Assembly (NCBI RefSeq): GCF_949628215.1
Contig: NC_134280.1
Location: 8,939,795-9,003,794, forward strand
DNA from: Phalacrocorax aristotelis
Taxonomy: Eukaryota > Chordata > Aves > Suliformes > Phalacrocoracidae
DNA: 64,000 bases
Reading direction: 5' to 3'
The position numbers and the translations under genes are program-made. The notes under the pieces were generated by a model, which worked only from the letters and a program-made list of their open reading frames with translations, searched no databases and was not told the origin of the DNA. Shown piece by piece: positions 46,201 to 59,300 of the stretch. Numbering within the stretch: the first letter of the stretch is position 1; every line of letters starts with the position of its first letter.

Positions 46201-49200
46201 GAGGCAGAGCGCCACATGTAACACAGCCGTCAGAGGCGCTTACCGCAAGATTCCTAACAGATCTGCAGGTGTCCCCCCATTCAACGTTAACGTCATCATT
46301 TCGTAGGCACCCATTCAGAGCCGGCTCTCGGAATCAAAGCCTTGTCAACTCATGTCCTGCACTCGGCGCTACGCCGCCACCTCCGCGAGCTGTTCAGTAG
46401 CTCTGAGTTACTACAGGAAGCACCACCAAGCACCTAGGCTACAGAACAGAAGCGGTGGTTTTGCTGCCCCTTCCACTAGTGACAGTTAACTTCACATTTC
46501 CCAAAAATCAATCGCTCAGTCCTGTATTCAGTGCCTAGAGTGTCACAGCCATCAATAAGGGTTTCGCTTGAACGAGGGCTGCAGTGTGCACCATGCACAG
46601 GCTAAAGCATCTGATGAAGTTAAAAATAGGAAAAGAATACTGATGTAAACTCCCTTTTCCCTTTCACCCAATGCAAGTTTCTTCTGCTGAAGGACAAACA
46701 TTATAATAATAAGCACATATTGATGTATGTTGAGGTGAATATAAACTTGTATTAACCTGAGAGATAAATATTGATACTGCTTTGTCTGTGTCAATATTTA
46801 GTTCAAGGGACAATAAATTTTGATATTCACTGAAACAAGTCAATACGTGTATTGCTACATACATTTTGAATAAGCTCAAATTATCCAGCAATGCTGTTCC
46901 TTTTATCCTCAACTTTCAGAAACAATGATTTGCCTTTCAGAAATGCTTTTCTTGAAGGGAAGGACGCAGTAAGTAAACTAGCCCTACTTAGGCAGTAACT
47001 ACAGGGAGAAGAGAAGCTGTGGCCAGTGTATATCTCCCCGTGTTTTCCCCATCAGAGTTTTTGTAAGCACCAGAGAGAGCTGCAGGCTCACTTTGGGCTC
47101 TGACGCTGGATCTGGGCTGGCTGCTAAGTGTGCGGCCTCCGTGGAGAGCAGGAGTTTCCTCACTGTTGCACATCAGCAACTTGCTGCCTTTGCCATGGAC
47201 ACAGACCACATATACAGGGGCTCCACTGGCAGAGCCAAACCGAGATAAAATCCAGCCCCTGCTCCTGCCTGTGCTGGTACTGCAGGGATAACAAGGACAA
47301 AGGAGGTAGCATGACAACATTTTTGTCACCAGCATAAGCAGGCAAATCTCCAAGATCTTGCAGAGAGGCTCTGGCAAACAACCCACAGCCCTTCTCAGAA
47401 TGGGTTTAAGCTGAACAGAAGCCAGTAACAAGCTAGTTATCTTTATAAATGCTGCTGGAAGGATTAAGCATATGGCCTGGGACAAACAGTTGAAAACCAG
47501 CCCCATGTACATCTGATCTTGGCAACAGCTTCTAGTAAAAAACCAATGGACCAGCAATTCCTGTAGCCTTCAGAGGGATTTGGGTCCATCTAGTGTTCAT
47601 GATGCTCCTCTCGGCTTCAGGGGTGCTCCACAACGAGGTTGTGTCTCATTAGCGAGCACAGCTGGGTGACAGGACGGTGCTGCCCCATAAAGCAGTGCAA
47701 TAAACGAAAGGCACTCAGCAGAACCAAGCTGCCTCTTGGTCCAACAAATGAACCAAACCTGCAAGGTTTTAATAAATACATTGCCATTTTGTTGCACATA
47801 AAGTCGTCTTTCTTCCAACCGAAGACACCATTAATGGTCTCGCTAAATCACAAATGCTAAAGAGCTGCGTGCATTCTTCCCGTTAACAGCCGTTCTTTCC
47901 TCGAAACAGCAATGTGTTCAAGTGTGGGGCAGTGACAACACGGGGAATTTATTTTTGTCCTTATTAAAAGCTTCCATAGATAACTGGAGTTGTCAGGCGT
48001 AGTGAGAAGAGTTTCACAGAAGTATTTGCCACCCTCAGCATAAGAAAACCACCTGTAGTTGCTTTTGACACTTTATTTCACAGGTGACTACATGCCAGTG
48101 TAAATCATCAGTAAGACCCAGGAGATGTTAGCAGAAGCCGAAGTGTACGTCTCCTCACCTGGATGGGACTACAGTCTCCCCTCCCTCCAATGCCCTTAAG
48201 GGTGGCACAAGATCCCTGAGACCAAATTGGCTTGTCAGAGGTTTTGGCCCAGTGTTGTGCCACAACAGAACAGTGTTCTTGGCCCACAATTCTTCTCTCC
48301 ATTTGAAATTCCTGCATTACCCGAGGGTTTGCTCAGTTCGGGTGTCCCCCCTCCCCGCCCTCCTGCACACATTTCTTCTCCTTGACTGGCAACAAAGAGC
48401 TGCTCTAGGCTGGACACGACACAGAAATATCATGACAGCTACTCAGTAGCAAAGGGTGAGGCGAAGCTTGTGTTTGCAGCAACCTGCTCTCTAACAGAAA
48501 CTGATGCTAAAGGAACCTGCCCAGAAGAATAGCCGTGCTTTCCTACAGAGTGCCAATGCTTCAGTCTCTAGTGCACGTCAGTCGTTACACAACTAATAAA
48601 CAGCATATTGGGTTGAGAAACACGAACATTCCCTTTAAACAAGGAGAAGATTATGAGAGACTTACTTACACGGAGCTGAACCAAGGTTTCAAGGCTGTGT
48701 ATCATTGATCCCTCCAGCCGGGACTTACAGGGCCCTACGGCAAAATCCTTTCTGACGCTGCAGCATTGAAAGGTAACAGCTGCCAGGGATGCCATCACAA
48801 TCCACATCCACAAGCAATGGCACACAGAGCTTTTCAGAGGAATAAGCTATTTTTGCTTTGCACTGTCACTTGACAGCCCTCAGCCGTTAGGTAGAGTGAT
48901 ACTGGATCTCTCAGAAGTTGTCAGGGGACCGTAGATATGCAGAATGTAATTAGTGAGGACACAAGTGTTAACAGTTTTACTTCTTAGCTATCTAAAATAT
49001 CTGACAATTATCTTCAGTTCCTAGCAGGGTCAAGTTTTGCTTCTCAAATATTTTTAAAAACTGCCATTTCACAGTGCAAACACTAGAAAAAGCTAAAAAT
49101 ACCCAAGGAAGTTTCATGACAGAAGTATTGTTACTGAACATGAGCAGTCTTTTTGCAAAACAGTGATTAAAGTCATTATATGCTTTTAAAAGCCATACAT

Positions 49201-49242
49201 GCTCATACATTACCAGAGGAAATCATGTTAGTTTTAATACTT
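40294..49242 (-). other. GPR39: GPR39 intron, exon-2-proximal part
   Basis: About 9 kb of intron on the GPR39 strand. AATAAA at 40650-40655 and ATTAAA at 40870-40875 on the + strand are candidate 3' ends for a long LYPD1 3' UTR. A CpG patch at 41067-41222 and a weaker CpG cluster near 46320-46395 are the only compositional anomalies. A 189-codon - strand frame (46988-47557) and a 156-codon one (41969-42439) show no recognisable domain. Confidence 0.7.
41067..41222. promoter_or_regulatory. small CpG-rich patch in GPR39 intron
   Basis: About 19 CpG dinucleotides by eye fall in roughly 156 bp, against a CpG-poor background. The patch lies about 0.8 kb upstream of GPR39 exon 2 on the - strand. 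It could be an internal promoter or enhancer, or a remnant of a decayed GC-rich repeat. No start codon or splice donor ties it to an exon. Confidence 0.35.
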
Positions 49243-50357
49243 TGTATCAGGTTTGCATGGCGAGGTTGTTTTTTTTTTTGGGGGGGTGGAGCAGGGTGAG
49301 AAGCTGCCAGAAGCTTCCCCCATGCCTGACAGAGCCGATGCCAGCCGGCTACCAAGATGGACCTGCTGCTGGCCAAGGCCAAGCCCAACAGCGACGGTGG
49401 TAGTGCTTCTGGGATGATGTTTTTAAGAAGGGGGGGAAACTATGTAACTGCAGCCAAAGAGAGGCGTGAGCATATGTGAGAGGAACAACCCTGCAGACAC
49501 CAAGGTCAGTGAAGAAGGAGGGGCAGGAGGTGCTCCAGGCGCCGGAGCAGAGATTCCCCTGCAGCCTGTGATGAAGACCATGGTGAGGCAGGCTGTGCTC
49601 CTGCTGCCCATGATGGTTAGCGGGGCAGCAGATATCCACCTGCAGCACCTGGGGGACCCCACGCCAGAGCAGGCAGATGCCTGAAGGCGGCTGTGACCCC
49701 GGGGGAAGCCCACACTGGAGCAGGCTCCTGGCAGGACCTGTGGCCCCTGGAGAGAGGAGCCTGTGCTGGGGCAGGTTTGCTGGCAGGACTTGTGACCCCA
49801 CGGGGGACCCACACTGGAGCAGCCTGTTCCTGAAGGGCTGCACCCCGTGGAAGGGACCCATGCTGGAGCAGGTCATGAAGAACTGCAGCCTGTGGGAAGG
49901 ACCCACGTTGGAGAAGTTTGTGGAGGACTGTCTCCCCTGGGAGGGACCCCACGCTGGAGCAGGGGAAGCGTGTGAGGAGTCCTGCCCCTGAGGAGGAAGG
50001 GGTGGCAGAGACAGCATGTGATGAACTGACCACAGCCCCCATTCCCTGTCCCCCTGCGCTGCTTGTGGTGAGGAGGGAGAGAATTTGGGAGTGAAGTTGA
50101 GCTTGGAAAGAAGGGAGGAGTGGGGGAAGGTGTTTTAAGATTTAGTTTTTGTTTCTCATTATCCTGCTCTGATTTGATTTGTAATAAATTAAATTTATTT
50201 TCCCCAAGTTGAGTCAGTTTTGCCCATGACAATAATTGCTGAGTGATCTCCCTGTCCTTATGCCGATCCGTGAGCCTATTGTCATATTTTCTCTCCTGTC
50301 CAGCTGGGGAGGGGCTTTGGTGGGCACCTGGCATCCAGCCAGGGTCAAGCCACCATA
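49243..50357 (+). mobile_element. solo LTR of an avian ERVL-type endogenous retrovirus
   Basis: A 1115-bp element beginning TGTATCAGGTTTGCATGG and ending CACCTGGCATCCAGCC...GGGTCAAGCCACCATA. I recognise both ends as those of a very common bird LTR family. It is flanked by the 5-bp duplication TACTT (49238-49242 and 50358-50362), which fits ERVL-type integration. The terminal CA has become TA. A TATA-like TTTTTAAGAAGG lies near 49417-49430, and AATAAA lies at 50183-50188. The centre is a diverged minisatellite (49540-49962). There is no primer-binding site and no gag, pol or env sequence, so this is a solo LTR left by recombination, not a provirus. The 222-codon and other open frames across it reflect GC-rich repeat structure. 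Confidence 0.9.
49540..49962 (+). repeat. LTR-internal minisatellite, unit about 48 bp
   Basis: Diverged units each end in CTGGAGCAG or a one- or two-base variant, at 49550, 49672, 49723, 49774, 49822, 49871, 49916 and 49962. Spacing from 49672 on is 51, 51, 48, 49, 45 and 46 bp. Units share GGGACCCACACTGGAGCAG-like cores. Unit lengths are not a constant multiple of three, which argues against coding. Confidence 0.85.
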
Positions 50358-53300
50358 TACTTAAAAATTGTTATGGAGACGATAACACATTTATAGCCAC
50401 TGTTATGCAGCAACAATAGCACCTTTGAAAATCTTCCCCAAACAAGTTCCTACCTTTAAGGGTCATTTATTTCTTCTGTTCACTATGTTAAAAATTGTAA
50501 TTCAAATACAGTTTATCTTGCTCTTTGGCTTTAATCTTCCGATCTCAAACTTCATCTTAGCACTCCTCATCAGCTATAACTCAGCCTTAAATGTGCACAA
50601 CTTTACACAGAAATGACAGTTTAGTCTGTGATACTGTAACTGCATAGTTCATTTTTGGAGTGGAGTGCCGAAGCAGCACCCCTGCAGCACGGCGAGCCAC
50701 CCGTGTGCGGGTTAGCCTTTCAGGTCACTGCATGCCGCAGCGCTCCTCAGGACCCCAGCTCTGTGGGTGAAGCAAGCTGGTCACTGCACAGCCAAGGCTG
50801 CTGCGAAACGTAAAAGCTGATAGGAGAATTTAATATACGCCCTTGTTCTCTTTGGTGCTTTCCCTCACGTAGATGGGTAAACAGCCATGAAACCATTACG
50901 CCTTACAGTAAATACCAACTTAGAAGCTGAAGCAACGGTCGACTGTGTCATTTGGGTGCCCATCTCATGCGGTTTGTCAGTAAAAGCTACAAAATCCAGT
51001 ACCTACTTTTGAGTCATTCATTTCTGTTCACTACCATGATTCTCCAGTAAAAACAAAATAATTTTAAAATCAGGGCTACTTTGGTGAAAAGAAGATTGAG
51101 AATTCTGTGGAAATATAAATAGATTCAGGACCAGAAGACACACCATAGTAAACTAACTATATTTTGAACTGCAAATTTTGAGAAATCTTAACATTCCAGC
51201 TGTCAGAAAAGGCATACGTACTGGAAACTGTTATTTCTGCATTGAGAAAGTATTTTTGAAAAACACTAATATGAACACATATGTATAAAAGGGAACAGGT
51301 TTAGTTTTTATTGATGCTTCTTCCTTGCAAAAAGAATTCTTGCCATGGTTGCTTTGTTTTTCTTTTATAAAGAGTGAAGACTTGTTTTCTTTCTGCATTG
51401 GCGAAACAATGGGAAAAATACCTCTTCCATATAAAACTCATTTAAATTCTGCATTCTAACTAGCAAACACAATTTGGAATTGAGAGGGTTTTTGTTTTTA
51501 CGTTACAAAATCAGCCGTTGCAACATTAAACAGCTCATCTATTGCAGTTCAGCAGGAGAAATCATTGAACAATCAGCTGCAGAATACAAATACAGAAAGA
51601 CAATATATTAGCGCGGCAGATACATAAGACACTTGTGAGCTCCGCCAGAAGGACAAGCTTGAGCTATATGTTATACGGAACCAATTGTCATGGGGGAAGA
51701 AGCAAAGCTTTTCCTAAACGAGAGAGATACTATCAATCTCCAAGTCATATTTTTGTGCCAAAACCCTCAAATGAAGAAAACTTGCTGTTTTGTAGCAAGT
51801 AAGATGAAAATGGAATTATTGATGCACAAATGGTAGCGAGATCATTCTTGCTAGCTGCTTTAAAAAACAAATGCAATTGGAGTTTATGTTCAGCAGCCTA
51901 AATTCTACACCAAAACCTGCAACAGGAAGCAGGATCCAGGCAGTAGAAGAGCAGAAATGCACTAAGGCAGACATGGCACCAGTGGCACGAAGGCTGACAT
52001 CTTGGTGGCTGAGCTTTGGGACTGAAGGCCAATTTATTGTTCTCTCTGTCACTGAGGAAGGTGACTGTGTCAGTCCAGTAAGATACTGGTACCTCAGTTT
52101 CCCTTGATGGGAGAAAAAAAGTTAGAGTGCTGCATTGGATGAAACTGCCACCCTGATTTACAAACAGGCCACAACAGTTACGTTTGCCATCCAGATTGTT
52201 TCTGGAGCTCACCCCGCACTGCGTATGGCTCACCTTTGCAACTCTTATCATAACAATATATTTTATACATTTATTGATGTGGATGAGGCTCTCTGTCTTG
52301 ATCAGAAGGTATGTTTCTGCCAAAGGAAACGCAGGTGGATGCTGCTGTGTGGTGTAAGAGGGCAGTGGGGGATGGGGCTGCTGCAACAAAATGTGGGTAG
52401 AAACAGGTCCCACCCCAAATGGGCACTTGGGAGATGCTAGTCCCCAGGAGCTAATCCTTAGGTAAAATCACCCAGGAGAGCAGCTACACAGTACAAATAT
52501 TTCTTTTTACCCACTATGGATCTGGCATGGGCAGGTGAAACGCTCCTGAAGGACTGCTACATTCTCCTAAACACACCGACAGCCTACTCTGTCTGACAAC
52601 AGCGAGACTTCTTCTCTGAACAGATTCCTCTTTTCAGAGGGAAAACAGTAAACAAATGCAGTCAAAAAGAAAGCTGAAGTTTCATACATCTTCAGAACGA
52701 ATTTATTTTAAGGTTTAAGGAAGATCATAATCTGCAGGAGAGTGAGGAAAACTTTCTTGCCTGGAAACAGTGCCATAAGAAATGAAGTGAGGTATTTTGG
52801 GGTGGCAGACAGCTATCTTTTGGAAAGGGTGGGGCAAGGGGGAATCTCTGATTCATCCACCTCCAATACAGCCACAGTGGCAACTCCAACGCTTCAGGAG
52901 AATAAAGACCAAATTCCAGTTTCACTCCTGGAAGTGTGTCCTGGCTATCATGTTAATGGGGGAAACATAAAGTAACTATTACACAACAAGGCAGGTTTAT
53001 TCTTTAAATCAGGCCTAACCTTTGATAATTTGGATCAAAGCCTTGGGCAGTGATGAAGCTCCTCCAAATCACACTAAGGAAAATGTCCTGGCCAAATACT
53101 GCTTGTTTGCAGCTTCCATCCAAGAAGGCTACTCAAGGAGCGGTACTATTTCCATTGCAGCAGTCTCTTCTCCACTAACACCTGAATCTCCTTTTATTTA
53201 CATTTCAGAGTTGTCCAGAGAATCGTAATGAGTGCAAACATGTCAAAACCTCCTTTCTCAAACCTTTTGAAGGAATATATATACAAGATAAAGAGTATTC

Positions 53301-56300
53301 CTCCCCCTCACTGCAACCTTGGCAGCAGCCTAATTCAAAGTCTGTGAGACTCAAAGTCTCCCTGTATCAGGTGAGAAGGCGAATGTGCTCCACAAAATGG
53401 CATTCAAATAGACACCCGAGCATGGATTTGCCGAGCACACGGGTGCCGTTTGGTTTGGGAGTCTTGTGTCTGTGCTGTGATATTTGCACTCTGCCTTCAG
53501 ATAGCTGCTGGGGACTTCCAAAATGTCTCACCTAGCCGGCACGCAGCCGTAGCTCACAGTAAAGATCAGAGAGTGTTTCTTCCTCTGCCCACAAGTGCAG
53601 TCTCAGTCTTTTATCTCAGTATTAGTAAAAGATGTCAGCTCATTTTGTTATATATAATTTATTTGAAGTAAACCCCCTTATAATTATTTTTAACTTCGGA
53701 AAAAAAGAGTGCACGTTCCTTTCTTTATCCAAGCCGTACAGGGTACGTTTTCACTGGCCTTTTAACTCTCTTTTATTTCCCTGAGGTGAATCCACAGCTA
53801 ACTAGAGTATTCCAGGTGGAACTGGAGCATACAGCTCGCTCTATCTTTTGTAGCACCTTTCCAAGAAACCTAAGAACTATAAGATATTACTGCAGACCTG
53901 AGAAAACTAATTAAGCCAGAGCTCCAGCTACCCGGCAACTTGCTCTCTCCCTCTCTCCTCGAAAATACAGGAAAAAGACAGTGCTTTGTAGAGGCAAACC
54001 TGTAAACAAAGAACAGCAATCAAGATGTGGCAATGCATTTGGTTCAATTATGCCATTTTTACCATAAAATCTGGAATCTGGTGATATATATAATGTTTTC
54101 GGAGCACAGTGAAGATGCAGGGGATTTTAGCAAGGACTAAATCTACCCTACTGTAAATTACAAAACACATTTCTTCCTCCAGCCTCATGCAGCTGGCTCC
54201 AACTTTGAGCACACAGGACCACAGTGATGGAGAAAAGACTTTTACAATAACCCTTTCACATATAATAAATATATGACTGTGAAAGCGAGAAAGAAGATCA
54301 CTAAATAGCAGTATTCACAGCAACTGAGAGGGCAATTAAGAGCATTTGGGGACTTGCCTATGCATTTATATAGCACCTTAAGTTCAACTGCTGGTCTTCA
54401 GTTTGACCCATACCATGCCAGAAATAGATAATCCTATTGCTTCTGACATTGCTACGTAATTAAATAGCTGCTCTGCCCCCATTAGCATAGCTATATCCAC
54501 TAGACTTTCATTTCTCATCCTCTTTCAATAATGGCCTCTTACTCTGAAACAAGTTTTTCTGCTCAGACCTTTCAACTAAGACATCTTGGGAAAAGAGATT
54601 TTTAGATACCTTCTTCTTGAGCTTTGTAAGATTTTCACCTAGTCATGAGTGAAAGTAGCTCCCAAGAGCTAATAGAACTAATATTTCTTAAAATATTCAA
54701 GACTAAGAGATTAAAACAAAAAGTCTAAATGGCCTTCTCATGTGGCAATAAACTTCTTTAACCAGTAAATCATGTAGCAAAAGACAAGCAGCTCTCTTCT
54801 GAGATATCAGAGCAAAAATGGACTCTTATCTCCTTGAAGTCAGTGAGCCAAGGGCCTAGATTTTGTGCTAGTGAACCCCAGGCGTCTGTGCTGGGGACAG
54901 TAGGCTGCCCTTACACACCCTGCCTCCCACCTCTAAAGTCAGGGAAAACAATTTTTGGTGACTGCACCAGTAAAGCCTATTACAGCAAAAGATGGCAGGA
55001 GATCTGCTTTGGGGCACTGACGGGATCCTCAGTCTCTTTATTAAGGCAGCTGGAATACGTAAGGTCCTCTTATTTTCGCTAAGAAAATAATGTCACCTGA
55101 TTTGCTACAAGAATGTTCTGTCTACAGAACCTCCCTAAATCCAGAGGCAGCAACTTCAAAAACCAGACATTTCTTTCCTACTCTTTTCCATTTACCCAAG
55201 TTAACTTTATTGGACAAAAAAAAATCCTGTGGAGGGGGAAACTAATTCAAGGTAGGTAAAAGCAATCATGTGCACTGGTAAACAACACAGAGGAAAACCA
55301 TATTTTAAAAGGCTGGTGCATAACACTGGGATTGCACTTGCTCTGCTACCCTACGCCACCTCATTACCTCAGTGATTGCAGAAATCCTGTTACACTCACT
55401 CGGAACATCGCAATAGGATCACATGCTGAATGCAGCTGAAGACCTATTTAATTAGTAGCTGATCACAAAGACCAAAATTTCCTCACTTGTATCTTCTGAT
55501 AATAGGAAAATGTTTCTGTTCTTACTAGTGTAACCATATTTCTACAATAGACTGTATTATTTTTTTAATTCTGTGTGCAGTCAATCATATTACCATGCCC
55601 TACAGGAGGTTTTTGCTAAGTACTTTAAAACCCCCCTCCCATGCACACAGTGTCAAAAAGCATCAAAGCATCACAGCAGACTATGAAGACTCGTGCTTAC
55701 TTTTACATTCATTATTTGGCCAAAATAGTAGCTGTTCTGCACTCATACTCATATTTGTAACAAAAACCCCACTCAATTGCTCATATACTGAAGAAACAAT
55801 TCATGACTGAATAATGTACCAGTTCAAAAGCAATCTCTCTAAGCTACAGGAAACCTCTCGAGTTGCTAGTCTGAACAAAATGAAGCCTCAACAAAATGAA
55901 CCACTTTGAAACTAAATGAAAATTTAGCAAATTGATCTGAACAAGAAAATCTTATGTACAATGCAATGTTTTTAGCCACAGTAGAAAAGCCTGTTAGAGG
56001 TCAACTTTGGAAAAAAATCACACCAATAAATCAAGAGGGTGTTATTGTTTGTTTGCTCATTTTTCTAAAGCTGGATATTTCATTTTATAACAGGATAGTG
56101 GGTTTATAAGTTTGTGTTTAATAGCAACTGGCAAGTGCTGAAAGGAAAAAAACAGGAATGGAGATGTTGGATGTTTTCTTACAAGGGATGTTCTCTTTTC
56201 TGGCTTTAATTTTGAACCCACACTTTGGTGCACGTGGCACCTCACAAACCTCTCGGCTCTGAAGTTCCTCTGAGATCAGTACATCAGTAGTCAGCTTGGT

Positions 56301-59300
56301 CTAAAAAGAAAGCATTTGGTCTGTGCACTGCCATAAGCTAGTGGAGAAAAATGATTGCAGATCAAAATTATGAGGTTGCTGGAGCAATTTATACTGCCAA
56401 GACGAAGAGCAGAGGGAGGGAAAAGATGCAAATGCTGGAGGTGCAGTCATCCAGCAGCGCAGCAGGAGTGTAAAGGGTAATGGAAGAAGGGAAGAGGGGG
56501 ACAGTGAAAGAGGAGGGTTGAAGGCAGTGATTGTATCAAGAATCATTTATTTTTCCGAAGCGGCACGCCACAAGAAAATGTTATTCCCACTGATCCAGTA
56601 AATGAGTCTGTTTTCCATGGAGGTGGCTTCAAGGCAATAAGGGGCTGGTAGAGAAGGAGGTCTAGTCATGCAAAAGCACAGTTTGCAGTTGGAAGCTGAT
56701 TTTGAACAAGAGTCAAATGAGAGCACCTTTAGGGAAGACACATAACCTCATCTAGGACTACTAGGATGTAAAGTGACAGTTACACAATTAGCAAGCACAA
56801 AGGCTTTTTTAATTAAAAAACAAATAAATGAGGTCAGCAGGCTCAAGGCTGGGTTAAGAGGTGTCAGTGCTGGTGTCTGTGCCAGCAGCAGGCAGGGACT
56901 TCTTCCCAGATTGAGACACATACTGGGTTGGGCTTTAAAGAAAGCTACTTCTCGATCTGGTCCCAGGGGCAAAATTAAAAGTCTGTTTTAACAAGATGAA
57001 CAGCAGCATTAGACATGTGGGATTCAACAGGACATTTTACCCATCTGAAGCATTAAGAGAAAGGATTTGCATTGTACATTTGGATGGAACAAGGGATTTT
57101 TTTTTCCTAATTAAGTGGTATTGAAATATGCAAACTATGTGCTGTTCTTTCACTCTGCTTGAATTAGTGATTTACAATGACAGTTTACTTTTAGTTCCAC
57201 ACCTGGAAATAGGAGATAAATCAAGTGATAAGCTGCTGACGATGGTCTCAAAATGGAGAACACTTTACCCAAGAGTTCCTTGGAGCTTGCTGATCTGGCA
57301 CTGCATTACAGCAGATCCGGCAAGATTATCAGTTAATGACAGGAGCTAAGCCAGTTACGACACTGCAAAAAACTCCATTGGTGCACACTCTGCCTCAATG
57401 TTTTTAAGGGAGAAGAAAGAAAAAAAGCTACTGCCTTCAGAAGGTCTTTCAGGGACAAATGAACATTAGCAACCTGCTTTTCATGAGCGCTAAGCATGCC
57501 TTGCAGTAAAGGAAATTTCCTGCGAGCTCAAGAGCCACAGGTACCTCTCAGACCTGAGGCAAACACCCAGAGAAGAGCGATGGCCTCCACCCTCATGGCC
57601 TGGTGAGAACTGGAAGCAAGGCTCAAAGCACCTCTCCAGGCTGACAGCCCGCTGGGCCAAAGCAGCAGCCAAAAACTGTAGGGACCATCCCCAAAACCAG
57701 GGTGATGTGCAGAGAGGAGCATACACGGCTCCTGGTTGGTACCACAGCACCCACAGGCACGCAGCACTGGCTGGGACACTGCTGCACCCACCTGCCTGGC
57801 CTGGAAATAGGGTCGGGGACAGCAAAATCTCTGCCAAAACAGGCCCAGCTTCTAACGCCTGAAGTTGTCTTTTCAGAAGAGCAGCTTCCTGGCACCGCTG
57901 GCTGGCAAAGCTCAGTGAGGCTCCCCCCTTCCCACATCTCCTTGGGAAGTCTCTGTCCCGCAGCCAGGACAGGGTCTGGGGAGCCTCTCTCACAAGCCAG
58001 CAAACATTTACAGTGTATTACCAATGCTGCGGAGCAAGAAGAGGCGTCAGAGTTGGGAGGAAAGAAAAACAGAAGAAAACCCAGAGGCCAGAAAACAAAA
58101 CATCGGCACAGAGAAACCGGGCGCAGTGGTGAAGATTGGCTTCTGTCTCCTAGAAACAGTTTCAAGAAAACGCCACAGCTCGTTTATGCTGATCCACTCT
58201 GAGTTTTGCTTGCCCCCCACCAGCCAATTTGGCATCCTCCCCAACAGTGTGCCATTGGTTTTCAGTGTAATGTGTCTGGGAAATCTAATTGTTTCTCGAA
58301 GCACTTTCTAGCTCGTGAATTTCTTTAGAGCTGCCATGCTCCATGGCAATCAAAATGTCTAAATAAATACACAGAAGTCTGCTCAAGCTAGAAAGCCTTC
58401 CAAGGAACCAAGAGAGTTTTTTCCCCATTCAGTGCAGATCCAAGTAGTTCACAGTTTGTTTTTGTCAATACCAGTCATGCACTAGAGCACACGTACTGGT
58501 ACAGAAGCATGCGACATCCTACACCCTTGCAGTGTGCCAGTACAACAACAATAACACCAGAGACATGAATGCAAGATATTAGCAGCCAAGAAACACACAC
58601 TCACACAGTTTAAGCTGTTCTATCTTGAAACTAATGGAAAACCTCTTTTAATATTGCACGTAGAAATGCCTAATAGTTGTAAATAACTTCTTCTGTGTTT
58701 AGTTCATATATAATGAAACAGCAGTGAGCACATGCGGTTCAGTACTCAAAAGAAGAGGCTGCTCAGGCAAATGCATCTTCAAGCCTGCATGCCAGAGCCA
58801 CTCTCACTGTGCCACAGACAAATGGATTTCAGTGACAAAACACGAGTGATATACCTTTAACTATTAGATTTGTTATGCAGCTTTAAAAGCAAAACAGTTG
58901 TTCCCACTTCCAAGCAGGAAGGTCTTATTCTCTCCAAGTGAAAATGCTAACAGTAAGTTCATTTTCGATTAGGAAAACAAGATCAGTGATAACACGTGGC
59001 CATAGCTGCTCTTTAGAAAAAAAGAAAACACAAAGCCTTGAATCTGAAGGTCAGGGGTGTAACATTTCTTGTTATTTTCGTTAGACCATAAGGTAGTTTT
59101 TGGTTTAAAGGGCTCTTACATCACGTCGAAACTAAGCACAATGCATGTCAGCACTCCCTGGCTTGGTAGAGCAACGAGGCCCTTTAGACATCAGTTCTTG
59201 CCTCCTAATTCACGCAGGGTTTGAGTTTTCTAGATCAGGACAGTGCACCCGGCGGGAGACCGCTTCCATCCCCTGGTGAACAAGTGTCTTGCATCCAAAC

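Noticed and set aside
46988..47557. 189-codon - strand frame in GPR39 intron
   Set aside because: Cys- and Leu-rich but without a recognisable domain or splice sites; treated as chance.
49349..50334. Open frames of 129-222 codons on the - strand of the solo LTR
   Set aside because: They follow the minisatellite of the LTR. Unit lengths vary out of phase and no retroviral or host domain is visible.
57490..58202. Overlapping 166-180 codon frames on both strands
   Set aside because: Simultaneous opening on both strands in a moderately GC-rich segment, with no recognisable protein family.
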